Shown one piece after another: positions 17,173-27,267 of a DNA stretch of 64,000 nucleotides (positions within the stretch are counted from its first letter, which is position 1; each line of letters begins with the position of its first letter). Source of the DNA: Marinomonas vulgaris (GTDB taxonomy: Bacteria > Pseudomonadota > Gammaproteobacteria > Pseudomonadales > Marinomonadaceae); assembly GCF_018145875.1 (NCBI RefSeq), contig NZ_JAGSSV010000005.1, forward strand, positions 62,001 through 126,000, written 5' to 3'. Both the position numbers and the translations under genes were made by a program. The notes beneath the pieces were generated by a model. It was given only the letters and a program-made list of their open reading frames with translations. It searched no databases and was not told where the DNA came from.

Positions 17173-19806
17173 TTACGCCAAACTTTTGGTGATAACCTCG
17201 TAAACGTCTTTCGACAAGTCTTCTGCCAAAATACGCTCTAACTCTGCCTTCATTTGCACACTCAATTCTGGCTGAAGCTTCTTCCAGCGCGTAAGCGGTG
17301 TGCAAAGTCGAGAAGCGATTTGCGGATTGCGTTTGTTGAGCACAATAATCTGATCCGCTAGAAAGCGGTAACCGCTGCCATCCGCCTTGTGAAAACCAGA
17401 TACGCTTTGACCAAAGCCACCCAATACAGAACGCACCTTGTTCGGGTTTTTCAGATCAAACGCTGGGTGTTCCATCAAGCTTTTGACCGTTTCTAAGGCG
17501 GTGTCTTGCTCCTGGGCTGCGCTCAACATCAACCACTTATTGACAACTAATGGTTCGTTTTGCCATTGCTCATAAAAGGCTGCCAGTAATTCTGACGCGC
17601 TATCCAGCTGACCATTCACCGCAATCGACAAGGCCGCAAATTGGTCTGTCATATTATCGGCGCTCTGGTATTGAGCACGAACCGCTTGCTGCGCTTTCTC
17701 GTCACCCGCTTCAACCCAATAAGACAAGGCTATGTTTTTTAGTGAACGATGAGCGATTTGCTCCGCACTAGGTTGGTAGCCACTCGACATACTATGGGCT
17801 TGGTATGTGCGCTCGAACTCAGCGGACAAGGCGGTTGCCAACTGCTGTTTTAGGTATTGACGCGCCTGTTTAATCGCTGCGGGATAAATCGGATTCGCCA
17901 GTTCAGACAAGTAAGCTTGACTTGGCAAAGCAAGCACCAAGGCCACCATAGCGGGGTCTAGGCTGTCGTCGTTTAACAGTGTTTTAAAGCCGTCGACCAA
18001 CTGAGAGTCAACCGCTAACGTTTCACCTTTAATGGCTTGATCGATCAAGGTATTAAGTTCGTTAACGGCCAATTGTTGAGCCGCGCTCCAGCGGTTGAAG
18101 CCATCATTATCTGTCGACATAAGCAGCAATAAATCTTCTGACGAATACTCATAACGCAACTTCACCGGCGCTGAGAAGTCTCGTAACAAAGACGGCACTG
18201 GTTGTGTGGTCACACCGGAGAAAACAACCGTTTGTTCCGACTCAGTGAGATGCAACACATGATCTTGCGCCGTCACGCCCTCAACTGTGGCTTCTAACGC
18301 CTTACCCTCTTTGTCCAACAACCCGACTCTAACCGGAATGTGCAAAGGCAATTTGGTCGGTTGGCCTGGTGTCGCTGGCGTCTCTTGTTTCAGCGTTAAT
18401 TGGTAGCTTCCTGTTTCCGCATCAAAATGATCTGTGGCGGTCACAATCGGTGTTCCGGCTTGAGAATACCAGCGCTTGAATTGGGTTAAATCCACACCCG
18501 AAGCGTCTTCCATAGCGGCAACAAAATCATCGCAGGTAACGGCTTGACCATCGTGGCGCTCAAAGTACAAATCGGAGCCAGCGCGGAATTTTTCTTCTCC
18601 AAGCAAGGTATGTATCATGCGGACAATTTCTGAGCCCTTCTCGTACACAGTTAAGGTGTAAAAGTTGGATATTTCAATAAAAGACGCAGGACGCACTGGG
18701 TGCGCCATTGGGCCTGCATCTTCAGCAAACTGAGCCGTTTTCAAAAACGACACATCTTCAACACGCTTAACCGTGGCAGAATGCATGTCGGCCGAAAAGG
18801 TTTGGTCACGAAATACGGTAAAGCCTTCTTTTAGGCTTAACTGGAACCAATCGCGACAGGTCACCCGGTTGCCTGACCAGTTATGAAAGTACTCGTGAGC
18901 CACAATGGCTTCAACGCGCAGATAATTATCGTCCGTGGTGGTTTCTGGGCTGGCCAATAAACAAGAGGAATTGAAAATATTCAGCCCCTTGTTTTCCATC
19001 GCCCCCATGTTGAAGTCGTCCACTGCCACTATCATGAAAATGTCTAGATCGTATTCGCGGCCATAGACTTCTTCGTCCCAGCGCATAGAGCGTTTAAGGG
19101 CTTCCATGGCGTAATCGACTTTATCAATATTATGGGATTCCGTGAAAATTTGCAGAGTGATTTCACGCTGACTCTGCGTCGTAAACACATCATTTTTCAC
19201 CGCAAGATCGCCTGCCACAAGAGCAAACAAATACGCTGGTTTCGGGAAAGGGTCGTGCCAAACTACGACGGTTTTACCTTCGTCGTTTTTACCACGCTCC
19301 ACTTGGTTGCCGTTTGACAGCATGACAGGGTATCGAGCTTCGTCGGCAATAATGGTGGTAGTAAACACCGACATCACATCAGGACGGTCTAAATAAAAAG
19401 TGATATGACGAAAACCTTCCGCTTCACATTGAGTACAAAACATAGAAGAAGAACGATACAGGCCTTCTAGTTTTGTGTTGTTCTGAGGCTCAATAAGCGT
19501 TTCGCAGGTCAATACAAACTCGTCAGCGGTGGCGGTAATGATCAGCTTGTCTTCGCTAACACGATACTCTTCCGGCGGCAATGGGTAGTCGTCCATGGCC
19601 ACACCAATCAATTTGACATCTTCGCCGCCATCCAACACTAAAGGCGCAGTGGATTTACCAAAAGCAGGGTTACGACGCATGTGCAAACGCGATGTGACAA
19701 CCGTAGTGCTCTCATCAAGATCGAAGGTTAATTCAGTTTTGTCGATCAAAAAAGCCGGTACTGTGTAGTCTTTAAGGTGTATCGCGGAAGGTTGACTCTC
19801 TTTCAT
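17173..19806 (-). CDS. pepN: Aminopeptidase N (PepN), M1 family
   Basis: Cytoplasmic zinc metallopeptidase that removes N-terminal residues from peptides. The 877-residue length is typical. Key motifs are the exopeptidase signature GAMEN (268-272), zinc motif HEYFH (304-308) and the third zinc ligand Glu327 in LKEGFTVF. The C-terminal half is the helical DUF3458-type region of bacterial PepN. It starts 12 bases after the DUF2797 gene, so it probably belongs to a yeaC-DUF2797-pepN unit. Confidence 0.97.
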   Translation of the reverse strand: MKESQPSAIHLKDYTVPAFLIDKTELTFDLDESTTVVTSRLHMRRNPAFGKSTAPLVLDGGEDVKLIGVAMDDYPLPPEEYRVSEDKLIITATADEFVLTCETLIEPQNNTKLEGLYRSSSMFCTQCEAEGFRHITFYLDRPDVMSVFTTTIIADEARYPVMLSNGNQVERGKNDEGKTVVVWHDPFPKPAYLFALVAGDLAVKNDVFTTQSQREITLQIFTESHNIDKVDYAMEALKRSMRWDEEVYGREYDLDIFMIVAVDDFNMGAMENKGLNIFNSSCLLASPETTTDDNYLRVEAIVAHEYFHNWSGNRVTCRDWFQLSLKEGFTVFRDQTFSADMHSATVKRVEDVSFLKTAQFAEDAGPMAHPVRPASFIEISNFYTLTVYEKGSEIVRMIHTLLGEEKFRAGSDLYFERHDGQAVTCDDFVAAMEDASGVDLTQFKRWYSQAGTPIVTATDHFDAETGSYQLTLKQETPATPGQPTKLPLHIPVRVGLLDKEGKALEATVEGVTAQDHVLHLTESEQTVVFSGVTTQPVPSLLRDFSAPVKLRYEYSSEDLLLLMSTDNDGFNRWSAAQQLAVNELNTLIDQAIKGETLAVDSQLVDGFKTLLNDDSLDPAMVALVLALPSQAYLSELANPIYPAAIKQARQYLKQQLATALSAEFERTYQAHSMSSGYQPSAEQIAHRSLKNIALSYWVEAGDEKAQQAVRAQYQSADNMTDQFAALSIAVNGQLDSASELLAAFYEQWQNEPLVVNKWLMLSAAQEQDTALETVKSLMEHPAFDLKNPNKVRSVLGGFGQSVSGFHKADGSGYRFLADQIIVLNKRNPQIASRLCTPLTRWKKLQPELSVQMKAELERILAEDLSKDVYEVITKSLA

Positions 19807-19818
19807 GTGCTGTCGCTC

Positions 19819-20643
19819 CTAAAATGTCAATGTCGCTTGGTAGCCAGTGTATTTGCGGATGTTGATAACGCCCGTGTCCAGAATCCAATATTGGCCTTTG
19901 ATGCCCATTAGCGTCCCTTCTATTAAAGGCGTTTTTTCGGCATTCAGACTGGTAATTTTTGTGGGGTATTCAATAACAGGGTAAACGAACTCGTGGGTTT
20001 CGTTCTCATCAGACAAATCTGTAATGGATTGCAATCCAAACTCGCTCTGCAAAGCATCCAAGCCTTCGTATAACTGGCCGATCAGGCGCTCTTGTTCATG
20101 CTCAAGATCCATCACCAAGCTGTTGCCTTTGAGCATATTACGCCAATTGGTTTTGTCTGCCACCTGGGTTTTAAATAAGGTCTCCACCAGCCCTGACATA
20201 CGACGATTTTGCACTCTAAATAAGGCCCTAGCCTGAGTGGCACCCTGATCTATCCAGCGAGTTGGGAGCTGGTCGCCGCGAGTGATCCCGACTTTTAATG
20301 CCGAAGAGTTGGCTAAGTAAACATAATGGCTTTGCATGCAATATTGCTCAGCCCATTCTGGTTCTCGACAGGTGCCAAGATGAAAATGACATTTTTCTGG
20401 ACTCATAATGCACACATCACAGGCCGCTAATTTGCGAAAGCAGTTATAACAAAAACCTTGGCTGAAGGACTTTTTAGTCACTTTTTTGCAATTCGTGCAA
20501 TGAATCACGCCATCAAGATGAAGGGAGACTTTCTTCGATAATAAATCGTTTACCAGTAACGATTCGCCACCAAGAGTCAGGGTATAAAACACCTGACCCT
20601 CTCGAGCTTCGGTAGACATTTTTCGTATATTGCCATGCAACAT
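19819..20643 (-). CDS. DUF2797 protein with zinc cysteines
   Basis: A 274-residue protein that I recognise as DUF2797 from its layout. It has eight cysteines between residues 49 and 92, mostly as CxxC pairs (49/52, 65/68, 75/78), suggesting zinc binding. They are followed by HYVYLANSSALKVGITR and RWIDQGA (106-135), which resembles a GIY-YIG nuclease core. Biochemical function is not known to me. Its ATG overlaps the yeaC stop by one base (TAATG), so the two are translationally coupled, and pepN follows 12 bases downstream. Confidence 0.88.
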   Translation of the reverse strand: MLHGNIRKMSTEAREGQVFYTLTLGGESLLVNDLLSKKVSLHLDGVIHCTNCKKVTKKSFSQGFCYNCFRKLAACDVCIMSPEKCHFHLGTCREPEWAEQYCMQSHYVYLANSSALKVGITRGDQLPTRWIDQGATQARALFRVQNRRMSGLVETLFKTQVADKTNWRNMLKGNSLVMDLEHEQERLIGQLYEGLDALQSEFGLQSITDLSDENETHEFVYPVIEYPTKITSLNAEKTPLIEGTLMGIKGQYWILDTGVINIRKYTGYQATLTF

Positions 20644-20924
20644 TAAGCCTGACCCTCAGGACCGTCGCCTACCCATTTGATGGTGTCTTCTTCTTTTTTG
20701 GTACTTTTACCGCCAATATTTTTATGCCCCGTGGTGTCTATAAAACCAACGCGGTCTTTCTCTTCTTTGTTGTTGTAATCGTAGGTAATAATCGCTTGCA
20801 GACAAAGTTCGGTTTGGTCTGGCGTCAAACGTACACCGTTTGGCCATTTTCCAAGCTCAACCGATTGCTTCAATCTCACGTATACTTCTGGCGACATGTT
20901 GTCGATCATTTCTTTAAAATTCAT
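20643..20924 (-). CDS. yeaC: YeaC-like DUF1315 protein
   Basis: Small 93-residue protein of the DUF1315/YeaC family. The diagnostic N-terminal segment is present: MSPEVYVRLKQSVELGKWPNG, split here as MSPEVYVRL near residue 10 and ELGKWPNG near residue 23, followed by LTPDQTELCLQA. The C-terminus is polar and lysine-rich. No catalytic residues are apparent and the family has no established function. It overlaps the DUF2797 start by one base. Confidence 0.88.
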   Translation of the reverse strand: MNFKEMIDNMSPEVYVRLKQSVELGKWPNGVRLTPDQTELCLQAIITYDYNNKEEKDRVGFIDTTGHKNIGGKSTKKEEDTIKWVGDGPEGQA

Positions 20925-20959
20925 CTTTGTATCTCTCTGTCATGAAACAGGCTGTTTCG

Positions 20960-21844
20960 TTATTTATTACGATATTTGGTGATTAACCAATACAAAATAC
21001 CGAGCCCTAAGCCCGATAGTAAACCAATGGTATGGGCGGTGTTTGCAATGCTGCCAAGTCCCACCATTTCTGGTAAAGGCGTGTAGCCAACCAACAACCA
21101 CAGGGCAAAAAACGCCATCAATTGCTTGCTGATCAGCACCGGCCATCGAGGACTCAATAAAGGCAATAACCAAGCAAACCCAATCACGCCATACACCACA
21201 CCAGATAAGCCACCGAATAATGGATAACCACTAATCTGGTATTGCAACACATTACTCAATACGGCAATGATCACTACACCTAGACTCCAGGCTACAGAGC
21301 CTAAAATGCGTTCTAACTTCCCACCGATGTCCCAAACCCAAAGCGTGTTAAACACAATGTGCAACACACTAAAATGCAACAACGCGGGGGTAAAAAGACG
21401 CCAATACTCATGGGAGTCTAATACTTGAGAAAGGGTAAAATAGTAAATTTGACCATTGCGAACATCAAACGAGCTGATGGCGAAATACCCGACAGTGGTA
21501 AGGTCAGCCCCCAGATTGGTCAGCGCGGCCACCAAAAAGGTGGTTAGCAACAAAATGGTAGTAACTGGCGCTGTTTTAATCTGAGCTAAAAAGCCATTTT
21601 CTTCGCTACGATTGTTGCCATGAGAAGTAGGCTCTTTTGACGGCCGAGCGTGTTGCAATGCCGTGGGATCTTGTTGCCAAGTATGAAACAGACTTTCAAC
21701 GGTTGGTAGCTGATTAGGATCGCGAATCCAAAGTTCATTATGACCGTCTTTTGACACCACCTGATGCGCCACTTTATTCCGCCAAAGCGCCTCGGTTAAG
21801 TGCTTGGGGTCTTCGGTTGCTTTGAACTGATACACAAAATACAT
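20960..21844 (-). CDS. glpG: Rhomboid intramembrane serine protease (GlpG-like)
   Basis: Inner-membrane protease that cleaves transmembrane helices. It has an N-terminal cytoplasmic domain (about 1-60) like that of GlpG, then six or so membrane helices from about residue 95. The catalytic pair is visible: Ser214 in GGLSG and His271 in NTAHTIG; the L1-loop region carries YWRLFTPALLHFS and the HxxxN motif HIVFN. Length 294 residues, slightly longer than E. coli GlpG. The start has no clear ribosome binding site. The gene is next to but not overlapping yeaC (35 bases). Confidence 0.92.
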   Translation of the reverse strand: MYFVYQFKATEDPKHLTEALWRNKVAHQVVSKDGHNELWIRDPNQLPTVESLFHTWQQDPTALQHARPSKEPTSHGNNRSEENGFLAQIKTAPVTTILLLTTFLVAALTNLGADLTTVGYFAISSFDVRNGQIYYFTLSQVLDSHEYWRLFTPALLHFSVLHIVFNTLWVWDIGGKLERILGSVAWSLGVVIIAVLSNVLQYQISGYPLFGGLSGVVYGVIGFAWLLPLLSPRWPVLISKQLMAFFALWLLVGYTPLPEMVGLGSIANTAHTIGLLSGLGLGILYWLITKYRNK

Positions 21845-21935
21845 GACGGCCGCCGACTGACTTTTTTAGATCATTATGGTAAAAACACGCTTTACCGGTT
21901 CTCTCTATACTCGCTCTTCACTAAGTTGGACTACT

Positions 21936-22817
21936 TTATGGTCGATAACCCGTTTGCCAGCCCAATTTATCACGACAGACGTTATAAAAATCGTGGTTTT
22001 TAGGATGAATCAGTCGAATGCTTCCGGCTTTTTTAGTGATGTGTATTTCATCACCCGGCGCGGCGGTAATGTTCAACTGGCCGTCACAGCTCACACTGGG
22101 ATAAGTCAGGTTAGATTCACACACCACAATACGAATGCGTGCATTCGCATCTATCACAATAGGACGATTACTCAAGGTATGCGGGTGCATAGGCACCAAG
22201 ACGAGAGCGTCAAGCTTCGGCAGCATAATAGGCCCGCCTGCCGACAAGGCGTAAGCCGTCGACCCGGTTGGTGTGGCGACAATTAAACCGTCTGATTTTT
22301 GGTTCATCACAAACTGATCATCAATAAACAAATCAAAACGAATCATTCGAGCCGATTTACCCGGGTGAAGCACCAAATCATTCAGGGCTATGCCCTCACC
22401 GCTTGGGCGATTTTGACGCTTAATTTTCGCCTCTATCATAAAGCGTTTTTCTTCATGGTATTCACCGCCAAAAATAGGATCCAACTCTTCTTGAAGGTTG
22501 TGCGGGGAGATATCGGTTAAAAAACCAAGTGTGCCACGGTTAATACCCAATACAGGAATGTCGTAATTGCAAATGGCTCTGGCGGCACCCAAAAAGCTAC
22601 CATCACCACCGACCACCATCACCATGTCACAGTGATCACCCAGCTCTTTTAATACTGATGAGTCAACTTTGATACCAGGCATCATGGCTGCTAACTGATC
22701 TTCAAGAACCGGCGCTATGTCTTTTTCTTGAAGATATTCCATCAGTTTCTTAACTGTGTCTAAAATCTGAGGTTTATCTAGTCGAGCAATAATACCAACA
22801 CGTCTAAAAAGACTCAT
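21936..22817 (-). CDS. nadK: NAD kinase (NadK)
   Basis: Phosphorylates NAD to NADP in the cytoplasm. The diagnostic GGDGS motif is at residues 70-74 and the second conserved region, containing TPTGSTAYALSAGGPI, is near residue 182. The 293-residue length matches E. coli NadK. A GGAAG site lies upstream of the ATG. It converges with nothing; the rhomboid gene follows about 90 bases downstream in the same direction, so co-transcription is possible. Confidence 0.97.
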   Translation of the reverse strand: MSLFRRVGIIARLDKPQILDTVKKLMEYLQEKDIAPVLEDQLAAMMPGIKVDSSVLKELGDHCDMVMVVGGDGSFLGAARAICNYDIPVLGINRGTLGFLTDISPHNLQEELDPIFGGEYHEEKRFMIEAKIKRQNRPSGEGIALNDLVLHPGKSARMIRFDLFIDDQFVMNQKSDGLIVATPTGSTAYALSAGGPIMLPKLDALVLVPMHPHTLSNRPIVIDANARIRIVVCESNLTYPSVSCDGQLNITAAPGDEIHITKKAGSIRLIHPKNHDFYNVCRDKLGWQTGYRP

Positions 22818-22950
22818 GTGTCATTCTCTTCCCGTATGTCGATGTCAAATAAAGTTACTCACACAAACGAATTAACCAAAAGATAGTGGCTATGTGAGTT
22901 TACATATGTGCAGCAACTCTAACATGAAGATGGCTATTTTCGCTATCTCG

Positions 22951-23889
22951 TTAACGGCCAACAAAAGGGTTACGACTTTGTGGATAGCCTCGCCAGCCTT
23001 GCAAGCCACCCGTGTGGATAAATAACGTACGTCGATACGGCCATTGACCCGTTTCTATGGCCTGACAAACTGCCCGCAAGGCCTTACAGGTATACACTGG
23101 ATCCAGCACCTCAGTCGGATTGCATCGAGCAAATTCCGCCATAAAATCGATCAGTCGTTGACTATGTTTTGCGTAACCGCCCTCATGGCAATCACCATGA
23201 AAGTGCAGTTTCCCTTTTAAATCGCTCATGCTTACGCAAGCATCAGACAGCGTGTCAGCCACATCGAGAATCGTTGCTTTTTGTTCTGGCTCACCTTTTA
23301 AAGCACTAAAAACATGCAGCGCCGGCACATGAGAACACGCTAAGAAACCTGCTGCGGTGGTGCCTGTGCCAGAGGCGACAACCCACGCATCGTAATCGGG
23401 GTTTGCCGCATAAATTTGCTCCGCCCAATCACGACATCCCAACGCCCCCAGCAAGCCACCCCCGCCTTCCGGAATCCAATAAATATCTTGATGACGAGAC
23501 GTTATACAGTTGGCCACATCAGACAATTCACCCAATCGAAAATCCTTGCGTTGTGAAGGCCACAACTCTACGCCCTGATCGGCCATGTCTCTTAAGGTTG
23601 GCGTCAGTGTGGGTTGCAACTCTCCTCTGACAACAGCCACCGCTTTAAATGGCAAATCTTTTAAGGTCGCACCAAACGCGTGTAAATGATTGGAAAATGG
23701 CCCTCCAAACGTACCTATTGTTGTCACATTTTGCGCCCTTGCCGCCTGCAAATGATGCTGCAACTTATGCCATTTATTGCCAGGTGCACTAGGGTGTTCC
23801 AAATCCCCGCGATAAATGGCTAATTGGCATTCTTGATCCACGGCAGCGGTGCGCCCGTAAGGCAACACAATCGAATGAGTAATTGACAC
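22951..23889 (-). CDS. PLP-dependent D-cysteine desulfhydrase / ACC deaminase-like enzyme
   Basis: Fold-type II PLP enzyme of the 1-aminocyclopropane-1-carboxylate deaminase/D-cysteine desulfhydrase group. The PLP lysine is Lys39 in PGNKWHKL, followed by TFGGPFSNHLHA, and the phosphate-binding loop is ASGTGTTAAG. Family members release ammonia from small amino acids; the substrate here cannot be told from the sequence. I chose a GTG start at 23889, preceded by GGGGTGG; the frame extends 18 codons further (MSVCYS...) without a good site. About 312 residues. It is a single gene, divergent from ydiJ. Confidence 0.82.
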   Translation of the reverse strand: MSITHSIVLPYGRTAAVDQECQLAIYRGDLEHPSAPGNKWHKLQHHLQAARAQNVTTIGTFGGPFSNHLHAFGATLKDLPFKAVAVVRGELQPTLTPTLRDMADQGVELWPSQRKDFRLGELSDVANCITSRHQDIYWIPEGGGGLLGALGCRDWAEQIYAANPDYDAWVVASGTGTTAAGFLACSHVPALHVFSALKGEPEQKATILDVADTLSDACVSMSDLKGKLHFHGDCHEGGYAKHSQRLIDFMAEFARCNPTEVLDPVYTCKALRAVCQAIETGQWPYRRTLFIHTGGLQGWRGYPQSRNPFVGR

Positions 23890-24113
23890 AAAAACCACCC
23901 CAAAACAATGACGAATAAAAACGACAGAATAACACACGCTCATTCAACAAAAAGCTTGTTAATTAGGCGCTTAACCCAACATTGCTCCTTGGCGCGATGC
24001 GCCTGACATGATTTTTCCGCTTATTGTTAATCGTTTTTTTCGCCGTAAAAAGATCACTCAATGGGGCTTTTCTTTGTTAAAATTCGCGCACTCATCATTT
24101 GTGGAGATGAAAC

Positions 24114-27100
24114 ATGATTCCAAAGCTCTCTGAAGTTTCGCCAATTCAGGCGAAATACCTTTCCTTCATTGAACGCTTGAAAGCGTCTGGCTTCTCAGGG
24201 GAATTAAATCCTGATTACGCCAATCGCGTGGTTCTTTCGACCGATAACTCGATTTACCAAGTATTGCCTCAAGGGGTGATTTACCCCAAAAACATCCAAG
24301 ACATTCAACTGTTGGTCAATTTATCCAATCAAGATGAATTCAACGATGTAGTGCTCAGTCCAAGGGGCGGCGGTACGGGCACGAATGGCCAATCTCTCAC
24401 CGATGGTTTAGTCGTAGATTTATCCAAACACATGAATCGCGTGTTAGAAATCAATACCGAAGAAGGTTGGGCTCGAGTAGAAGCGGGTGTCGTAAAAGAC
24501 CAACTTAATCGCGCGATTAAACCGCACGGTTTGTTTTTTGCCCCAGAACTGTCCACCAGCAACCGCGCCACCATTGGCGGCATGATCAATACCGATGCCA
24601 GTGGCCAAGGGTCGGTCATGTATGGCAAAACTCGCGATCATGTACTGTCCCTAAAAACCGTTTTGCTTGATGGAAACATCTTAGAATCTGGGCCGATCGA
24701 CGACGACACACTGGCCAGCATTCAAAGCGGCAGTGATTATTCAGCCTATGCGCACCGTGTAGTAGACGGCATTCAAAAAAGCAAAGCGCAAGAAATCAAA
24801 GACACCTTCCCTGCCCTTAATCGCTGTTTAACCGGTTACGACTTGGCTCACATTCGTACCGAAGAGGGCCAATTCAACATGAATTCCGTGTTGTGTGGGT
24901 CAGAAGGCACTCTCGGCTTCATCGTCGAGGCCAAAGTTAACTTGCTGCCTATTCCAACGTATGCGGCTTTGGTCAATATTCGTTACGACAGCTTTGAAGG
25001 CTCATTGCGTCACGCCGGAGAACTGCTGGCGGTTAAACCAACGTCTATCGAAACCGTAGATTCCAAAGTTCTCGGTTTAGCCAAAGGCGACATCATTTGG
25101 AATTCTGTGTCTGAGTTTTTCCCGGAAAAAGAAGGCGAAAACATTCAAGGCATCAACTTGGTGGAATACACAGGCAACGACGAGCAGGCATTGGCAGACA
25201 GCATTAAAGTCCTCACCGATGCCTTAGACGCTTTGGCCGAAGAAGGCGGCAGCAGCGCCTTGGGTTATACCATTGCCATGGGCCACGAGAACGTCAACAA
25301 AATCTGGGCAATGCGTAAAAAATCGGTCGGATTGTTAGGTAATGCCAAGGGTGAAAAACGCCCTATTCCATTTGTGGAAGACACCGCGGTTCCGCCAGAA
25401 AATCTAGCGGATTTCATTATGGAATTCCGCGCTGTGTTAGACAGCTATAATGTGCAATATGGCATGTTTGGCCATGTAGACGCAGGGGTATTGCACGTTC
25501 GCCCAGCGTTGGATTTAAAAGACGAATCTCAAGAGCCGATGATTCGCGACATCACCGACAAGGTGGTGGCGCTCACTCAGAAGTACAACGGCTTATTGTG
25601 GGGCGAGCATGGCAAAGGCGTTCGTTCTGAATACGCGCCGGCGTTCTTTGGTGATCTATACCCGAGTGTTCAGCAAGTCAAAGGCGCATTTGACCCTCGC
25701 AACCAGCTGAATCCAGGAAAAATCGCGACGCCTTTCGAGCTAGGCGCTGACTTACTAAAAATCGATGAAGTACCATTACGCGGCCAGCTTGATCGCCAAA
25801 TTCCGTTGCAAAACCGCGATCAATTCAAAGAAGGCATGTACTGTAACGGTAACGGCGCTTGTCACAACTTTGACCCGAACGACGCCATGTGCCCGTCTTG
25901 GAAAGGCACCCGTGATCGTCGTCATACTCCGAAAGGTCGCGCCTCGTTAATGCGCGAGTGGTTGCGTGGTATGAGTGGCCAAGGGGTCGATACCACTAAA
26001 GCCAGCCAAAACGCCAAAGACGCTAACTTCCTGCTCAGTTTCATTCCAAGAATGAAGAACACCTTGGCGAAACGTCGCGGCGAATACGATTTTTCCAACG
26101 AAGTGCACGAATCCATGATGGGCTGCCTCGCGTGTAAATCGTGTGTCGGCCAGTGCCCTATCAAGGTGGATGTGCCAGAGTTCAGAGCCAAATTTCTTGA
26201 ACTTTACTACAGCCGTTACTTGCGCCCAGCCAAAGATTATCTAGTCGGTTCTTTGGAATTCATGATGCCTACCATGGCCATGTTCCCGCAACCATATAAT
26301 TGGCTCGTCAGTCGTCGCTGGGTTAATCACTTCAGCAGCAAATACGTAGGTCTGACCGACAACCCAAAACTAAGTAAATTGAATCTCAAAAAAGAAATGT
26401 CCCGCCGAGGCATTCGTCTTGCCACTCCTTTGGCGATAGAGTCTCTTAGCTTAAAAGACAGATCTCGTGCCGTGATCGTGGTTCAAGATGCTTTTACCAG
26501 CTATTTTGAAACCGAGCTTGTCTTGGACACCATGGAAACCTTGAGTCGCCTTGGCTTCCAAGCCTATCTTGCTCCCTACATGCCTAACGGCAAGCCGCTG
26601 CACGTACACGGTTTTATGAAGGCATTTAATCGCACGGCTCGGAAAAACCTCGACATGCTGCAAAGCCTGTCATTTTATGGCCTGCCGTTTATTGGCATTG
26701 ATCCGTCAATGACATTGACCTATCGCTCCGAATACGCCAAGACATTCTCAGACAGCCGACAAGTGCCAAACATTCAGCTAATGCAAGAATGGTTGATGAC
26801 CAAACAAGAACATCTCGCTAAGCAACCTCTGCGCTGCGACGATTCGACTTACCACTTGATGACCCATTGCACCGAGAAAACCAACGCGGCAGGCTCGATT
26901 AAAGACTGGCAAGAGGTTTACAAGACCCTAGGGCTTAATCTTAAAATTGAAAGTGTCGGCTGTTGTGGCATGGCGGGAACCTACGGTCACGAATCGGCGA
27001 ACAAAGAGACGTCTAAAACCATTTATGATTTGTCATGGAAGGAAAAGGTGAATGACCCAGGTCTGCTCGGCAAACTGGTCGCCACTGGTTACTCTTGTCG

Positions 27101-27191
27101 TACTCAGGCCAAACGCTTTGACGACGTGGCTATCCCGCACCCAATTCAAACATTGTTGAAGCATTTGCGAACCGCCCAAGTCGATTCATAG
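24114..27191 (+). CDS. ydiJ: FAD-linked oxidoreductase with Fe-S domain (YdiJ, D-2-hydroxyglutarate dehydrogenase type)
   Basis: Large 1025-residue flavoprotein. The N-terminal half is an FAD-binding-4 and FAD-oxidase C domain (SPRGGGTGTNGQSL near residue 82, LLWGEHGKGVRSEY near residue 495). The C-terminal half is ferredoxin-like with a first cysteine group CNGNGACHNF, a second CLACKSCVGQCP near residue 672, and a CCG domain with VGCCGMAGTYG. This is the E. coli YdiJ layout; members oxidise D-2-hydroxy acids, with D-2-hydroxyglutarate the reported substrate. It has its own terminator, which lies within the leader of the next gene. Confidence 0.92.
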   Translation: MIPKLSEVSPIQAKYLSFIERLKASGFSGELNPDYANRVVLSTDNSIYQVLPQGVIYPKNIQDIQLLVNLSNQDEFNDVVLSPRGGGTGTNGQSLTDGLVVDLSKHMNRVLEINTEEGWARVEAGVVKDQLNRAIKPHGLFFAPELSTSNRATIGGMINTDASGQGSVMYGKTRDHVLSLKTVLLDGNILESGPIDDDTLASIQSGSDYSAYAHRVVDGIQKSKAQEIKDTFPALNRCLTGYDLAHIRTEEGQFNMNSVLCGSEGTLGFIVEAKVNLLPIPTYAALVNIRYDSFEGSLRHAGELLAVKPTSIETVDSKVLGLAKGDIIWNSVSEFFPEKEGENIQGINLVEYTGNDEQALADSIKVLTDALDALAEEGGSSALGYTIAMGHENVNKIWAMRKKSVGLLGNAKGEKRPIPFVEDTAVPPENLADFIMEFRAVLDSYNVQYGMFGHVDAGVLHVRPALDLKDESQEPMIRDITDKVVALTQKYNGLLWGEHGKGVRSEYAPAFFGDLYPSVQQVKGAFDPRNQLNPGKIATPFELGADLLKIDEVPLRGQLDRQIPLQNRDQFKEGMYCNGNGACHNFDPNDAMCPSWKGTRDRRHTPKGRASLMREWLRGMSGQGVDTTKASQNAKDANFLLSFIPRMKNTLAKRRGEYDFSNEVHESMMGCLACKSCVGQCPIKVDVPEFRAKFLELYYSRYLRPAKDYLVGSLEFMMPTMAMFPQPYNWLVSRRWVNHFSSKYVGLTDNPKLSKLNLKKEMSRRGIRLATPLAIESLSLKDRSRAVIVVQDAFTSYFETELVLDTMETLSRLGFQAYLAPYMPNGKPLHVHGFMKAFNRTARKNLDMLQSLSFYGLPFIGIDPSMTLTYRSEYAKTFSDSRQVPNIQLMQEWLMTKQEHLAKQPLRCDDSTYHLMTHCTEKTNAAGSIKDWQEVYKTLGLNLKIESVGCCGMAGTYGHESANKETSKTIYDLSWKEKVNDPGLLGKLVATGYSCRTQAKRFDDVAIPHPIQTLLKHLRTAQVDS

Positions 27192-27220
27192 TCGGTAGCT
27201 AAGCAAAGACACTCTGTCCA

Positions 27221-27252
27221 ATAAGGCTCGGATGAACCCGAGCCTTATTTTT
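27221..27252 (+). terminator. ydiJ terminator
   Basis: ATAAGGCTCGG (27221-27231) pairs with CCGAGCCTTAT (27238-27248) over a 6-base loop, followed by a T-run. It ends 15 bases before the start of the next gene, which shows that the longer reading frame starting at 27232 is not the real start. Confidence 0.92.
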
Positions 27253-27267
27253 ATCTATAGGAATACC

